Shown piece after piece: positions 20,148 to 36,907 of a stretch of 64,000 nt of DNA. The notes below the pieces were generated by a model. The model had not been told where the DNA came from and made no database searches. It saw nothing but the letters and a program-made list of their open reading frames with translations. The position numbers were made by a program, and so were the translations under genes. The number at the start of each line of letters is the position of its first letter. Positions within the stretch are counted from its first letter, which is position 1. Source of the stretch: Leptospira kirschneri serovar Cynopteri str. 3522 CT (GTDB taxonomy: Bacteria > Spirochaetota > Leptospiria > Leptospirales > Leptospiraceae); NCBI RefSeq assembly GCF_000243695.2, contig NZ_AHMN02000005.1, positions 223,501-287,500 of the forward strand, written 5' to 3'.

Positions 20148-21176
20148 ATGGATTTAACAGAACGCCATAAAAGAATTCTAAAAGCACTTGTAGACGAGTT
20201 TATCCAAGAGAATCGGCCCGTAGGTTCTAAAACACTTTTTGATAAACACGATATAGGGCTATCACCCGCTTCAATTCGAACCGTATTGAAGGACTTAGAA
20301 GACTTCGGTTATCTTGCGTCCAAACATACTTCGGGTGGAAGAATTCCGACAGAAAGAGGTTATCGTTTTTATGTCGATTCTCTTGTAATTTTATACGAGT
20401 TGACTCTGAAAGAAAAACAAAGAATCCAACAAGAATACCTGAAGATGCAATTTAAACTCGATCAGATATTAAAGGCAACCGCTTCGGTACTTTCCTCTTT
20501 ATCGAACGCCGCGGGAATTGTAATCGGACCCGCAAAAAATTTAGATACTCTGAAACATATAGAACTCATACACGTTCGTGGAGACGAAATTCTAATGATA
20601 CTCGTAATGAGATCGGGAACCGTATTACACAGAAATATTTTCGTGGATCAAAATTATTCTCAAGAAGCGCTTTATCAGGTTTCTAAATATCTAAATGATA
20701 ATCTCAAAGGTTACGATATATACGAAATTCAGAATGTAATCATTCCGAAATTGACGATCCGAAAAGACGGACCGGAAGATTTTACTAGAATCGCAGATCT
20801 GATTTCTTCCGCAATGACACCGGATAATTCCGAAGTAACTTTATATATAGATGGATTTAAAAATCTTTATGCGAATTTCAGAGACGAAGAACAACAACTT
20901 TCTCAAGTCCTCTCTCTTCTGGACGATCAAGGATTTTTAAAGGCATTTTTTTCCGAATACATCGACCAAGATGGGGTATTCACGATCATTGGAAAAGACG
21001 GAGATAGAAGTATGTCCGGAGTTTCTATCATCACTTCGAACTATAGGATGGGAGAAAAAAAGATCGGAGCCTTGGGAATTATAGGACCTCAGAGAATGGA
21101 TTACAACAGAGCCTTACCGCTCGTTGACTTCACGTCAAAACTTGTCTCCGAGATGGTGACTCGCATTAGTAAATAA
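20148..21176 (+). CDS. hrcA: Heat-inducible transcription repressor HrcA
   Basis: HrcA represses class I heat-shock genes by binding CIRCE and depends on GroE for activity. The N-terminal winged-helix region reads LTERHKRILKALVDEFIQEN, with SPASIRTVLKDLEDFGYL as recognition part and HTSGGRIPTERGYRFYVDSL directly after, all hallmark HrcA sequences. The C-terminal GAF-like part ends with the family's YRMGEKKIGALGIIGPQRMDY. I choose the ATG at 20148 (342 residues) because the GTG at 20136 that would add four residues lies inside the right arm of CIRCE. The gene leads a same-strand run hrcA-grpE-dnaK with 13- and 33-bp gaps. Confidence 0.96.
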   Translation: MDLTERHKRILKALVDEFIQENRPVGSKTLFDKHDIGLSPASIRTVLKDLEDFGYLASKHTSGGRIPTERGYRFYVDSLVILYELTLKEKQRIQQEYLKMQFKLDQILKATASVLSSLSNAAGIVIGPAKNLDTLKHIELIHVRGDEILMILVMRSGTVLHRNIFVDQNYSQEALYQVSKYLNDNLKGYDIYEIQNVIIPKLTIRKDGPEDFTRIADLISSAMTPDNSEVTLYIDGFKNLYANFRDEEQQLSQVLSLLDDQGFLKAFFSEYIDQDGVFTIIGKDGDRSMSGVSIITSNYRMGEKKIGALGIIGPQRMDYNRALPLVDFTSKLVSEMVTRISK

Positions 21177-21189
21177 GGGAGAATACAAT

Positions 21190-21822
21190 ATGGCCGAAAC
21201 ATCAAACAACAAAATTTCGGAAGAAGTAAAGGCCAACGGGAAAAAATCCCAATCAGAAACATTAGAGGAAAGTAAATTAGAAAGTATGAATTCTGAAGAA
21301 TCGACTGAAACGACACAAACTGAGTCAATGAAAGAAACGGAAACTCCGTTACAAACAGAATTGGAATCCGCAAAAAAAGAGATAGAGTCTTTGAAAGATT
21401 CTTGGGCAAGAGAAAGGGCTGAATTTCAAAATTTCAAACGTCGGTCCGCTCAGGAATTCGTTTCAATCCGTAAGGAAGCGGTCAAATCTCTTGTAAGCGG
21501 TTTTTTAAATCCAATTGACAACTTAGAAAGAGTGGGCGCGACTCAGACCAACTCGGAGGAATTAAAACCTTTCGTGGATGGAGTTACAATGATTTTAAAG
21601 GAATTTTATTCCGTATTAGAAAAATCGAATGTAATTCGCTTCGATCCAAAAGGAGAACCGTTCGATCCTATGTCCATGGAAGCTCTTTCTTCGGAAGAAG
21701 GCGATCAATACTCGGAAGAGACCGTAATAGACGTCTATCAACCGGGTTATTACTACAAGGAAAACGAAGATAAGTTTACACTTCGACCTGCAAGGGTTCG
21801 AATCGGTAAACCGAAATCATAA
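21190..21822 (+). CDS. grpE: Nucleotide exchange factor GrpE
   Basis: GrpE releases ADP from DnaK. The 210-residue product has the usual acidic, disordered N-terminus (about 1-50, rich in Glu, Ser and Thr), a long coiled coil beginning ELESAKKEIESLKDSWARER, the conserved AEFQNFKRRSAQE, and the C-terminal beta domain with VIDVYQPGYYYKENEDKFTLRPARVRIG. A good ribosome site (AAGGGAG) precedes the ATG by 8 bp. It sits between hrcA and dnaK as expected for the CIRCE-controlled operon. Confidence 0.95.
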   Translation: MAETSNNKISEEVKANGKKSQSETLEESKLESMNSEESTETTQTESMKETETPLQTELESAKKEIESLKDSWARERAEFQNFKRRSAQEFVSIRKEAVKSLVSGFLNPIDNLERVGATQTNSEELKPFVDGVTMILKEFYSVLEKSNVIRFDPKGEPFDPMSMEALSSEEGDQYSEETVIDVYQPGYYYKENEDKFTLRPARVRIGKPKS

Positions 21823-21855
21823 TTAGAATCTCAGGAAATATAAAGGAGAAAACAA

Positions 21856-25359
<3,504 letters not shown>

Positions 25360-25367
25360 AAGGAATT

Positions 25368-25417
25368 CGATCTTTTTCATTCTTTAATTTGAGAATACAA
25401 AAAAGATCGGTTTTTAC
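25368..25417 (+). terminator. Probable terminator after dnaJ
   Basis: CGATCTTTTT (25368-25377) pairs with AAAAAGATCG (25400-25409), followed by GTTTTTACT. The stem is AT-rich with a 22-nt loop, so it is moderately strong. It starts 8 bp after the dnaJ stop. Confidence 0.6.
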
Positions 25418-25634
25418 TCTCTATAAAATGAATTTGATGATCACAAAATGATAGGAATTTAATTAGACGATCGTTGTCTTCGGATTTTATAGAAGTTATT
25501 TAAAGGTGAAATCCTATCTATTTCTTAATGATGAGGAATTGCCAAACTGTAAAATTTTTAGAACAAACCTTCGTAAAAAATCGAGAAAACATTTCTAGAA
25601 TAACAAGCTGATCGCAGAATTAAAAGGAAATACA

Positions 25635-26603
25635 ATGACAGAAAGAGTTAAACTCGGCGTGATCGGAACCGGTCATATGGGCCAGTATCACGTAAACGTT
25701 GCCAAAACCCTTAACGACGCAACCCTAGTCGGAATTTACGATTCGGATCTAGAAAGAGCAAAACAAATCGCGGAAAAACACAAAACTTTGTCTTTCTCTA
25801 CAATCGACGAATTAATTTCAAAAACGGATGCGGTTGTAATTGCGGTTCCCACTTTTTTGCATCATGAAATTGCCAAAAAAGCATTAGAAGCCAACAAACA
25901 CGTGTTAGTCGAAAAACCCATCGCTGAAACTACCAATCAAGCCAAGGAACTCGTAAAAATCGCTGGAGAAAAAAACCTAGTTCTTCTTGTAGGCCACGTG
26001 GAAAGGTTTAACGGAGCAGTATTAGAATTAAGTAAAATTGTAAAGGATCCTTTGTTGATCGAATCAAGAAGACTATCTCCCTCTAATCCTAGAATCAAAG
26101 ACGTCGGAGTTGTTCTAGATATGATGATTCACGATATCGATATTGTGCTGAATCTGGTAAATTCTCCGGTTAAAAAACTTTCCGCCTCGGGTAAAAAGGT
26201 ATCATCTAATCACGAAGACGTAGCAAACGTGTTACTCGAATTTGAAAACGGATGTCTTGCAAGTATTACTGCGTCGAGAGCGACTCAAGCAAAAATCAGA
26301 ACCTTGAATATAACCCAGAAAGACGTCTATATTATGCTCGATTTTACGGATCAAGAAATCGAACTACATAGACAAGCCACTTCGGACATTCTTCTTTTAT
26401 CCGAAGAGATCAAATATCGCCAAGAATCGATCGTAGAAAAAATATTCGTTCATAAAGACAATCCTCTCAAACAAGAGCACGAACATTTTATCCGTTGTAT
26501 CAGAAAAGAAACGGAGCCGATCGTAAATAGAAATTCGGACGTTTCTACTTTAGAAATCGCTTATCAAATTCTTTCGGAAATTCACGGAATTTCTAATCAG
26601 TAA
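25635..26603 (+). CDS. Gfo/Idh/MocA-family oxidoreductase (possible GnnA-like sugar dehydrogenase)
   Basis: A 322-residue NAD(P)-dependent oxidoreductase. The Rossmann fold begins VKLGVIGTGHMGQYHVNVA, with the family signature HVLVEKPIA (about 89-97) and the catalytic-region motif DVGVVLDMMIHDIDI (about 155-169, His included). The motifs VGHVERFN, VGVVLDMMIHDID and ENGCLASITASRAT resemble the subgroup found beside lpx genes in several bacteria and thought to act on UDP-GlcNAc. Leptospira lipid A contains 2,3-diamino sugars made by GnnA (this superfamily) plus GnnB. No aminotransferase (GnnB) or lpxA lies next to it, so GnnA is a hypothesis only. It may form a pair with the YqgE gene 23 bp downstream. 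Confidence 0.75.
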   Translation: MTERVKLGVIGTGHMGQYHVNVAKTLNDATLVGIYDSDLERAKQIAEKHKTLSFSTIDELISKTDAVVIAVPTFLHHEIAKKALEANKHVLVEKPIAETTNQAKELVKIAGEKNLVLLVGHVERFNGAVLELSKIVKDPLLIESRRLSPSNPRIKDVGVVLDMMIHDIDIVLNLVNSPVKKLSASGKKVSSNHEDVANVLLEFENGCLASITASRATQAKIRTLNITQKDVYIMLDFTDQEIELHRQATSDILLLSEEIKYRQESIVEKIFVHKDNPLKQEHEHFIRCIRKETEPIVNRNSDVSTLEIAYQILSEIHGISNQ

Positions 26604-26626
26604 TCCCGTCTAAAATTGGTTACAAT

Positions 26627-27175
26627 ATGGAAGATAATTACAGCGGAAAAATTTTAATCTCCAATTCTTCGATCGTCATGGATTATTTTAATCGAACCGT
26701 CATTTTAATGGTGGAGCATGATCACCAAGGAGCCTTCGGTTTAGTTCTTAATAAAAGACAAGAGGCTTCCATAGGAGAAGTAATCCAAGGTATTCCGGAT
26801 CACGTTAGTCGAAACCTACTTATCTATTCAGGTGGTCCGGTAGATCCTACGTTTATTTCCGTATTACATGAAGATAATAAAATTTCTCAACCCGGAATCG
26901 AGATAATTCCAGGTTTATATCTTGCGAGAAGTTTTGATACTCTTCTAGAATTATTAAAATCTTCTTCCAAATTTCACGTATTCCAAGGTTATTCTGGCTG
27001 GGGCGCGGGGCAATTGGAAACGGAAATGAATCGCAAGTCTTGGGTAATTCATGAAGCTTCTAAAGACTTTGTTTTAAATCAAGATCCTGAAACAACCTGG
27101 CAAGAAGCTCTCAAAAGCAAGGGTGGAATTTATAAATATTTCGTAGAACATACAAAAGATCCTATGTTAAATTAA
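26627..27175 (+). CDS. YqgE/AlgH family protein (DUF179)
   Basis: A 182-residue soluble protein with all landmarks of the UPF0301/DUF179 family. The opening is YSGKILISNSSIVMDYFNRTV, the core GAFGLVLNKR, then YSGGPVDPTFISVLH, and a closing FQGYSGWGAGQLETEMNRKSWVI. The biochemical function is not established. In some bacteria AlgH/YqgE has been linked to gene regulation and in many it neighbours ruvX. Here it follows the Gfo/Idh gene by 23 bp. Confidence 0.9.
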   Translation: MEDNYSGKILISNSSIVMDYFNRTVILMVEHDHQGAFGLVLNKRQEASIGEVIQGIPDHVSRNLLIYSGGPVDPTFISVLHEDNKISQPGIEIIPGLYLARSFDTLLELLKSSSKFHVFQGYSGWGAGQLETEMNRKSWVIHEASKDFVLNQDPETTWQEALKSKGGIYKYFVEHTKDPMLN

Positions 27176-27604
27176 CGTAGATCTGATTTAGATTGCGTTC
27201 CATCTAAAAGAATTTCATACCCAAAAACTTCAGAGTCTAAAAACTCCTATCATTTAAACTTCGCTTTTAAAAAGCGTTCTGAACGTAAGTAACAATACTC
27301 TTTATGATCACAGTATTACTTGATCCTATAAGATTGAGTATCGTAAATTTCCTTTACAAGTCCTGATTCAGCCAAAATATCCAGAATTTATTATATAACT
27401 CTAAAGTTAGCCACCAAACAGAGACTTTATGAAGAAATTTGATTTTTTAAATCTTTATCTTTTATAGAAATTCCTTAAGAAAGTTGTTTATCTGATACTT
27501 GCAGAATAAAAACTCTTTTGAAATTTTAAAACAGTTTCAAAGTTTTTTTTAACCTTTACAACAAAGTCAAAATTTTTAAAATCAATCCATCAAGGGGTTA
27601 AGTT
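27176..27604. other. Intergenic gap
   Basis: No gene is seen. A hairpin word CGCTTTTTAAAAAGCG-like (CGCTTTT at 27262-27268 with AAAAGCG at 27270-27276) recalls the array after the ABC-F gene. The last 60 bp before the cysteine-rich gene are T-rich then A-rich. An AAGGGG ribosome site lies just before its ATG. Confidence 0.5.
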
Positions 27605-27892
27605 ATGAAAAAATTTCAAGGCCTGTTTTTTATTTTCACGATTTTAATTTCTTTATTCCTGATTGAAGATCTTTCCGCAGACGGCTGTTATATTTGTACT
27701 TCCGGTTCCACGGATCTTTGTAGAGATTATTGTAGATACACCGGCTCCGATACATTTGATAACAGAAAAAAATGTCAAGACAAAGGTTGTAAAGTAGGCG
27801 GAACGGCTTCTTGTCCCACTGCTTCCAATTATAAGGTTTGTTCTGCTCAAACGAGAGTTTCGACATCTGAACGTTTCGCCTCAAATCGATAA
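27605..27892 (+). CDS. Small secreted cysteine-rich protein
   Basis: Ninety-five residues with a clear signal peptide (KKFQGLFFIFTILISLFLIE, cleavage probably after SA at 25). The mature part of about 70 residues has eight cysteines in the order CxxC, CxxxC, C, C, C, C (GCYICTSG, LCRDYCRY, KKCQDKGC, SCPTAS, VCSAQ). The even count and the export signal suggest disulphide bonding in the periplasm or outside. The ribosome site AAGGGGTTAAGTT lies 6-9 bp before the ATG. I do not recognise a family. It stands alone between repeat-rich gaps. Confidence 0.75.
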   Translation: MKKFQGLFFIFTILISLFLIEDLSADGCYICTSGSTDLCRDYCRYTGSDTFDNRKKCQDKGCKVGGTASCPTASNYKVCSAQTRVSTSERFASNR

Positions 27893-27951
27893 GATTCTCA
27901 ATCAATATAAGAAAAACGTGAATTCGGTATAACGCGAAAGGGATCGATGCG

Positions 27952-28090
<139 letters not shown>

Positions 28091-28249
28091 AATAGGCGAA
28101 AGAGTAATTGTTTCAACGCTACTCTCGCCTTTTTTAACCGCTTTTTGATTTTCTTTCCTACTTGTCGTGAGTTTGGTGTAAAAGATTTGTTTTATAAAAA
28201 CCTGATTTTTTCATAAAAAATAAATGTTTAAATATTTGTAATACGACTT

Positions 28250-28535
28250 AATCTGTGGGAACTCTCACAAATATCAGTTAAACTTTGAAAATTGTGGGAA
28301 CTACTATGAGATACAAAAAAACATCGTGCATCCGACTTTTGCATAAAACCACTGTTTTACGGCCATTATCAAAATTTAAATCCCAGTTTAACATGAGCAG
28401 TGCGTAAGAAAGACTTTTCTAAAAGTATGAGTTCCTCTAATTTCAGAATTTGTTCGTAAAATAGTGGCTTGCAGTAGTTCCCACACTTTAGGAATCGATC
28501 TATAAAGTTCAGGTTCAACTTTTTTCAGAACCACG
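28250..28535 (+). repeat. R1-type modules (partial copies)
   Basis: TCTGTGGGAACTCTCACAAA and ATTGTGGGAACTACTATGA lie at the left, and TTGCAGTAGTTCCCACACTT followed by AGGAATCGATCTATAAAG at the right. The right block matches the end of the 223-bp R1 repeats. The order is interrupted relative to the full copies. Confidence 0.7.
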
Positions 28536-28552
28536 GCAGAACTCACATTATT

Positions 28553-28655
28553 AAAGTTGTTGAAAAATTCCATAGTGAAAATTCGTAAAATTGCTTCAAT
28601 TGTCCATTCAATCCAATACAAACAGATCAAGAATTAATTTTTCAACAACTCTATT
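28553..28655 (+). mobile_element. MITE-like repeat, copy D
   Basis: About 103 bp: AGTTGTTGAAAAATTCCATA at left, ATTTTTCAACAACTCTATT at right. The interior differs by about one base from copy E (29609-29715), so both are young. It lies 52 bp from the transposase stub, in the same orientation as copy E on the far side of chpIK. Confidence 0.88.
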
Positions 28656-28707
28656 TCACATTGATATTATTACACTTTCTCTGTACAAACAGTTTTGAGA
28701 CCGGCTC

Positions 28708-28857
28708 TTAGTTGCGTTGTTTATCTATTTCTGCGTCTAAAAGAGAATTCAGCGTTTCTTCCACTGAACCTCTTACCAACTCACTCAAGTTCTTTTTGAG
28801 TTGAGCCTCATCCACTTGGATTACGTTCAAGTATGTTTTTTCTTCTTCTGCCCTCAT
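28708..28857 (-). pseudogene. N-terminal stub of an IS256-family (mutator-type) transposase
   Basis: A 49-residue product starting at the ATG at 28857, with ribosome site AAAGGAG 6 bp upstream. It reads MRAEEEKTYLNVIQVDEAQL, then NLSELVRGSVEETLNSLLDAEID. This is the usual N-terminus of IS256-type transposases, which continue for another 350 residues with a Cys/Arg-rich segment after LLDAE. Here the frame breaks to KQRN and stops, so the catalytic DDE core is missing. It lies downstream of chpK on the same strand and beside a MITE. I judge it an insertion-sequence remnant. A longer start at 28908 is open but has no ribosome site. Confidence 0.7.
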
Positions 28858-28963
28858 GAAGGTTCTCCTTTTCCTTGAAATTTGTTTGGTCACAATCTCA
28901 ATTGGCAAGGAGAGTTTTTTTTATTATTAAATATGCCGAAGGCCGCAGTTAGAAGAAGTGCCC

Positions 28964-29291
28964 TTAATCTAAACCTGTAACTAATTTGAGACCTACTTCA
29001 ACTTCATTGATCTTACTTGATTTAAGCTTTCCCACTCGTTCAATAAACCTTTCCTTATCTAAAGTCACAATTTGAGAGACATTCACAACTGAATCTTTTG
29101 ATAAGCTGGATTCTTTCTTACCGATCAAAACGTTGCCAGGAGCTTCAGACAAATTTAAATTTGATGTAATCGCAATCGATACGACAGTACTGATATTACT
29201 TTGATTAAAAGAGTCATCTTGAATAATCAAAACTGGACGCTTAAACCCAGGTTCACTTCCGAATGGAATTCCTAAGTCTACCCACCAGATC

Positions 29292-29305
<14 letters not shown>
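28964..29305 (-). CDS. chpK: ChpK toxin, MazF/PemK-type endoribonuclease
   Basis: A 113-residue MazF-fold toxin. The N-terminus MIRGEIWWVDLG followed by GSEPGFKRPVLIIQ is the standard MazF/PemK opening that includes the catalytic Arg. VVSIAITSNLNLSEAPGNV contains the conserved Thr/Ser of the active site, and DSVVNVSQIVTLDKERF matches the dimer strand. Members cut mRNA in single strands at short motifs and are neutralised by the cognate antitoxin. It overlaps the antitoxin gene by 14 bp, downstream of it, the usual order. It matches my memory of the chp locus described in L. interrogans. Confidence 0.92.
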
Positions 29306-29574
<269 letters not shown>

Positions 29575-29608
29575 CTTCAAAATACGCAATTTTATCCTAA
29601 ATTCTTAA

Positions 29609-29715
29609 AATAGAGTTGTTGAAAAATTCCATAGTGAAGATTCGTAAAATTGCTTCAATTGTCCATTCAATCCAATACAAACAGATCAAGAATTAATTTT
29701 TCAACAACATTATTA
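29609..29715 (+). mobile_element. MITE-like repeat, copy E
   Basis: The left end AATAGAGTTGTTGAAAAAT is intact, while the right end ATTTTTCAACAACATTATT has a changed tip. The interior is nearly identical to copy D. It sits between the chpIK promoter and the stop of the ABC permease gene. Confidence 0.88.
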
Positions 29716-29744
29716 TAAAAACGTAAAATACTAAAAACTAAATT

Positions 29745-32278
29745 TTAAATCGCCTTCATAAAACTAATGGGAGGATTTTTCCATTCTCCTCTTAGATTCA
29801 GATAATAAACCGAAGTAGTTGCAAAAATCGTAAATATATAAACAAACAAGTATTCAAAAAATGGATAAGACATTTCCATTTCTAAAACCTGTCCGCCTAT
29901 CAAAACGCTCGCAATCCAAGCCAGAAACAAAGCCAACAAAAACGAAAACGTACCTAAAAGGATTCCTTCCCACAAAAAAACCTTTTTTAAAAAAACGGAA
30001 GTTCCTCCTATAATACGCAATAAAGTGGTCTCTTCGATTCTTTCTTTACGACTTGAATTTAAAGCGGTTAAAACTAGCAATAAAGAAGCACCTAAAATCA
30101 ATCCAGTCATCAGTCGAATCGTAAAGGAAATCTTTTCTAAAATTCCCAAAAACGCACGCACCGCCTTATCCGTATCGATGATGGTTAAATTCGGATATTT
30201 TGAAATCAGATTTTTTTGAAGGTCATATCTTTTTTCCTCCGATTCGATTCTTAAAGAACTCAAATAATAACTAGGCGCCTTTTCCAAAATTCCTTTAGAA
30301 AACAAAACCACAAAGTTAGGCCTCATATCTGCCCAGTTTACGGTCCTAAAATTTCGTATAACACCCGTTACTTCCACTCCACCAACTAAAAACGAAAGAC
30401 TGTCTCCTAAGTTAACTTTCAGATATGTGGAAAATTCTTTTTCGACTGAAATCTGATCTTCTTCTCCTTTTCTCCAAAAGTCCCCATCTACTATTTTTTC
30501 CGTAGGATATGGTTCATTTCTATAGGAAAGAAAATATTCTCTTGTCCTTGCGGTGGATCTCCAATCCCTTCTTAACGCGGAAGATTCAGTCTCATCTTTT
30601 TTAACCGCCTCGCCGTTGATCTTAGATAATCTAGCTCCAATTACGGGCGCAACAATCAACTTCTCTGCTCCAAATTCCTTAGCGACTTCCTCGAAATGTT
30701 CTTTTTGTTCGGCTCTAATATCCAAGACGAATAGATTGGGTCTTCTTTCTTTGTCCTTGGCGCCGCTGTATTCCAAAAGACTTTCACTTACAATCAAAGA
30801 TAAAAGAAGAATAAACAGAGAACTTGTCAATCCTATGACAGAAAGGGAAAGAGAAGTTCCAGGTCTGTCAAATTTACCGACGATAAACCGAACAAAAGGA
30901 GAAAAATCATTCCGGTCTCTCAGCCTAGATACAAATATTCTAATTCCAGAATATACTAAAAATATAATTAACGGAAGAACCAGTAAAATAGAACACAAAA
31001 TTAAACCTTTTAAGACGCTTTCCGTTTCCCACCAAGCCAAAGCGAAAAATAAAACGAATAAAATCAAATAACCCAAAATTTGAGTGATTCTAAATTTAGG
31101 AATTTGATTTGTTTCTTCCTGAAATTCCTGTTTGAGCGCAAGGATCGGTTTTAAAGTTCTAATTTCGATCAACGATTCAATCGAAGAAAAAAACGGAATC
31201 AATACTCCAATCAAAAAACCCCAAAGCAAAGAAGAAAATCCTATCGTAGGTTGAAAACTTAATATTTCTTCTCCCGCTAGATCCGGAATCCATTTCAATA
31301 ATATATTTCCAAATAATATTCCGAAAACAGATCCAATCAAAGAAAATAAAAATAATTCTCCCAATACGATCCAACTTACCGTTTTAGGACTTGCTCCCAA
31401 ACATTTTAAGACCGCGATCGCTCCAGATTTTTCTCTGATCCCCGCTCTACTTACGAGTAAAATGGAAATTCCTCCTAAAAAGAACGCGGATAAACCGAGT
31501 AGACTGAAAAAATCCAATGTGTTGGTCAAAAATTTTCTAGAACCGGAATTGGTTTCTGTCGAATCGTAAAGAGTTAAGTCTTTTTGAATATACTCTTTGA
31601 AGTGATTTTCTTTATATTTTCCCGCAACCAAAGGATCTCTAAGTTTGACTGCAATCATATAACTGATCCTAGATCCTCTTTGTTCCAATCCAGTGGATAC
31701 AAGAGAAGAACCGGATATGATCGAAGTAGGAGCCATTGAAAGAAAACTTCCCGCAATCCCCGGCTCTTTGATTACCTTTCCTTTTAAAATAAAATCCCTT
31801 TCTCCGAGCGAAACACTAGAACCGATTTTAAGTTTTAAATTTTTAATTAAACTTTCTTCTAGAAGAATTTCACCTTCTTTTAATTTACGATAAACACCTG
31901 CAGGTTCGGTAATGATTTCACCATAATAAGGAAATTTCCCGGACACTGTTTTAATCAAAGAAAGTGTGGTTTCGTCGTTTTCCTGATTGCGAAGCATAGA
32001 AGCAAACTGCACGAGTTCAGAGGTTTCAGAGCCTTTTGGTAACCTTTGAGACATAAATTCTTTTTGTTCCAAGGTAAAAGGAGAAGACGATTGAATGAGC
32101 AGATCAGAACCCATTAAACTGCGTGCTTCCTTTAAAATAGAACGACTTAGTTCTTCTCTATAAGCGTGAATGGCCGTAACGGAACCGGTTCCGATCACAA
32201 TCGCCAAAACGATCTGCAACGCAGAACTTTTTCTAGATTGAAAGTCGCGTGTTATGGATTGAATTAATAATTTGAATT

Positions 32279-32282
<4 letters not shown>
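29745..32282 (-). CDS. ABC transporter permease, FtsX/MacB-like (YbbP type)
   Basis: An 845-residue permease with one N-terminal helix (about 20-40), a large periplasmic domain, three helices around 265-370, two more around 400-450, a second N-terminal-like helix at 480-505, another periplasmic domain, and three C-terminal helices with an FtsX-type core (about 720-830: TALNSSRKERIEETTLLRIIGGT). Two FtsX units in tandem are the YbbP arrangement. Such systems work as mechanotransmitters or lipoprotein/lipid handling machines rather than importers. It overlaps the ATPase gene by 4 bp (ATGA-type junction), so the two are co-translated. The substrate is unknown. Confidence 0.85.
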
Positions 32283-33061
<779 letters not shown>

Positions 33062-33363
33062 ACGAAACACCTTTCCTTATCGGATTAAAAAAAGAAATAA
33101 ATTTCCAAATGTTCTACTATCATAGTTTGAAAACCTGCTTTTAAAAAAGTATTCCATTTAAAACAAAAGATCCGATTTTTTTTAAAAAAAATTCTACTGA
33201 TTTCTGATCAACGTCGGCTAATTTTTTTTGACTCTAAACTACCTGGTTTTTATAACGTAATCTCCAATTCGCCGGGAAGGAATGTTGTTGGATCTCGTTT
33301 CTTCACGGATTTATTGACACACTGTAAATAAAACAAAACTTTATGGATAAATCTGGGAGTAAA

Positions 33364-33531
33364 ATGTATCTACTCGAAGAACAACAAACACAATCGAAAG
33401 GAGACTACATCTTGATTTGCGCCGGATGCAGATCAAAAGTCGCACAACTTTACCAATATGATCTTTGTAAATCTTGTTTGAGTAAAACATTTCAAAGATT
33501 AATCAAGGTCATAGACTCAGTCAGAAAATAA
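33364..33531 (+). CDS. Small CxxC...CxxC putative zinc-ribbon protein upstream of leuS
   Basis: Fifty-five residues from ATG 33364, chosen because GGGAG lies 4-8 bp upstream. An in-frame ATG at 33343 lacks a ribosome site. The product has two cysteine pairs, CAGC and CKSC, about 18 residues apart, a typical zinc-ribbon spacing, then a basic C-terminal helix. It ends 8 bp before leuS and is probably co-transcribed with it. I do not recognise a named family. Zinc binding is inferred from the cysteine spacing only. A TTGACA at 33314-33319 may be its -35 box. Confidence 0.65.
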   Translation: MYLLEEQQTQSKGDYILICAGCRSKVAQLYQYDLCKSCLSKTFQRLIKVIDSVRK

Positions 33532-33533
33532 GG

Positions 33534-36131
<2,598 letters not shown>

Positions 36132-36209
36132 GTGTGTAGAATACAAAAAACACTTTTATTTTTATACATTCATTTTTTCTAAATTAGCATTTTAATTTCT
36201 AAAGCCATT

Positions 36210-36475
36210 TTACGTCTTCAAATGTGCTCGAAACACCTCCCTAAAATAAACCGACAAAGGAATCTTGGGCGTAAGGCCGAGCACGAAAGATGCACCTCGC
36301 AGCAGGTAAATTTCTAGGTCATCAGTTGCAGCATTGAAAAAATTGGTCTTCAAGTATTGTCAGAGTGAATAGGAATTTATCGATTGCGCGCTTTCTAAGA
36401 ACAGCCGTATTTGGAAAGGTTCCACCAAATAAACCAAGATTTCCCGAAAGACTTTGCGATATTGTTGGGTTACTT
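36210..36475 (-). pseudogene. Frame-broken, protein-like relic of unknown origin
   Basis: Two minus-strand frames read like coding sequence but are joined by a frame change near 36335. The upstream one reads TISQSLSGNLGLFGGTFPNT, then VLRKRAIDKFLFTLTILEDQ. The downstream one (36210-36353, 47 codons from a TTG) reads LEIYLLRGASFVLGLTPKIP and ends SVYFREVFRAHLKT. Neither has a ribosome site. I cannot assign a family. It may be a decayed gene, or a dispersed repeat that happens to be open. Confidence 0.25.
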
Positions 36476-36611
36476 TAGAGTTTGTCCCAAAACCGTCCTA
36501 TGTGGGAACTACTACATGTCTATGTTTTATGGTTAGATTTTGAAAATGTAGGAATTCATACAATTTTCAATCACGAAAAATGGATATTTAAGCCCGTAAT
36601 ATGACTTAATT

Positions 36612-36834
36612 TGTGGGAACTCTCACAAATCGTGGATTTACCAGTAGTTCCTACACTTGAATACGATGTTATAAACTTCTATTTTTTAAATTGTAGTAGT
36701 TCCTACAGATTAAGTCTCTTTTTATCTTTTTTGCGATTTTAAATCATACTTTTCCGAACGAAATTTTGCAGTAGTTCCTACATTTAAAGAATCGATCTAC
36801 AAAGTCCAGATTCCAATTTTTTTCAGAATTATAG
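36612..36834 (+). repeat. 223-bp dispersed repeat R1, full copy 2
   Basis: End-to-end match of 9866-10088, also 223 bp, differing at scattered positions (for example GAACTCTCACAAAT versus GAACTCATACAAAT). Here the right end is followed by TTTTCTTACATCG instead of a MITE, which helps define the R1 boundary. Confidence 0.8.
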
Positions 36835-36907
36835 TTTTCTTACATCGAATTCACGTTAATCAAGATAATCGAAGAACTTTCAAAAAAGCGAAAAGGACGA
36901 AATGACT

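Larger units (their letters stand above)
36132..36907. other. Gap after leuS with decayed sequence and repeats
   Basis: No solid gene. Positions 36200-36475 contain protein-like but frame-broken sequence on the minus strand (see the entry at 36210). From 36477 come repeat words (TTTGTCCCAAAAC and R1 modules at 36500-36560), then the full 223-bp R1 copy at 36612-36834. No clear terminator for leuS is visible in the first 60 bp. Confidence 0.6.

Noticed and set aside
28388..28630. 80-codon minus-strand frame near chpK
   Set aside because: Made of R1 modules plus MITE copy D read in the reverse sense.
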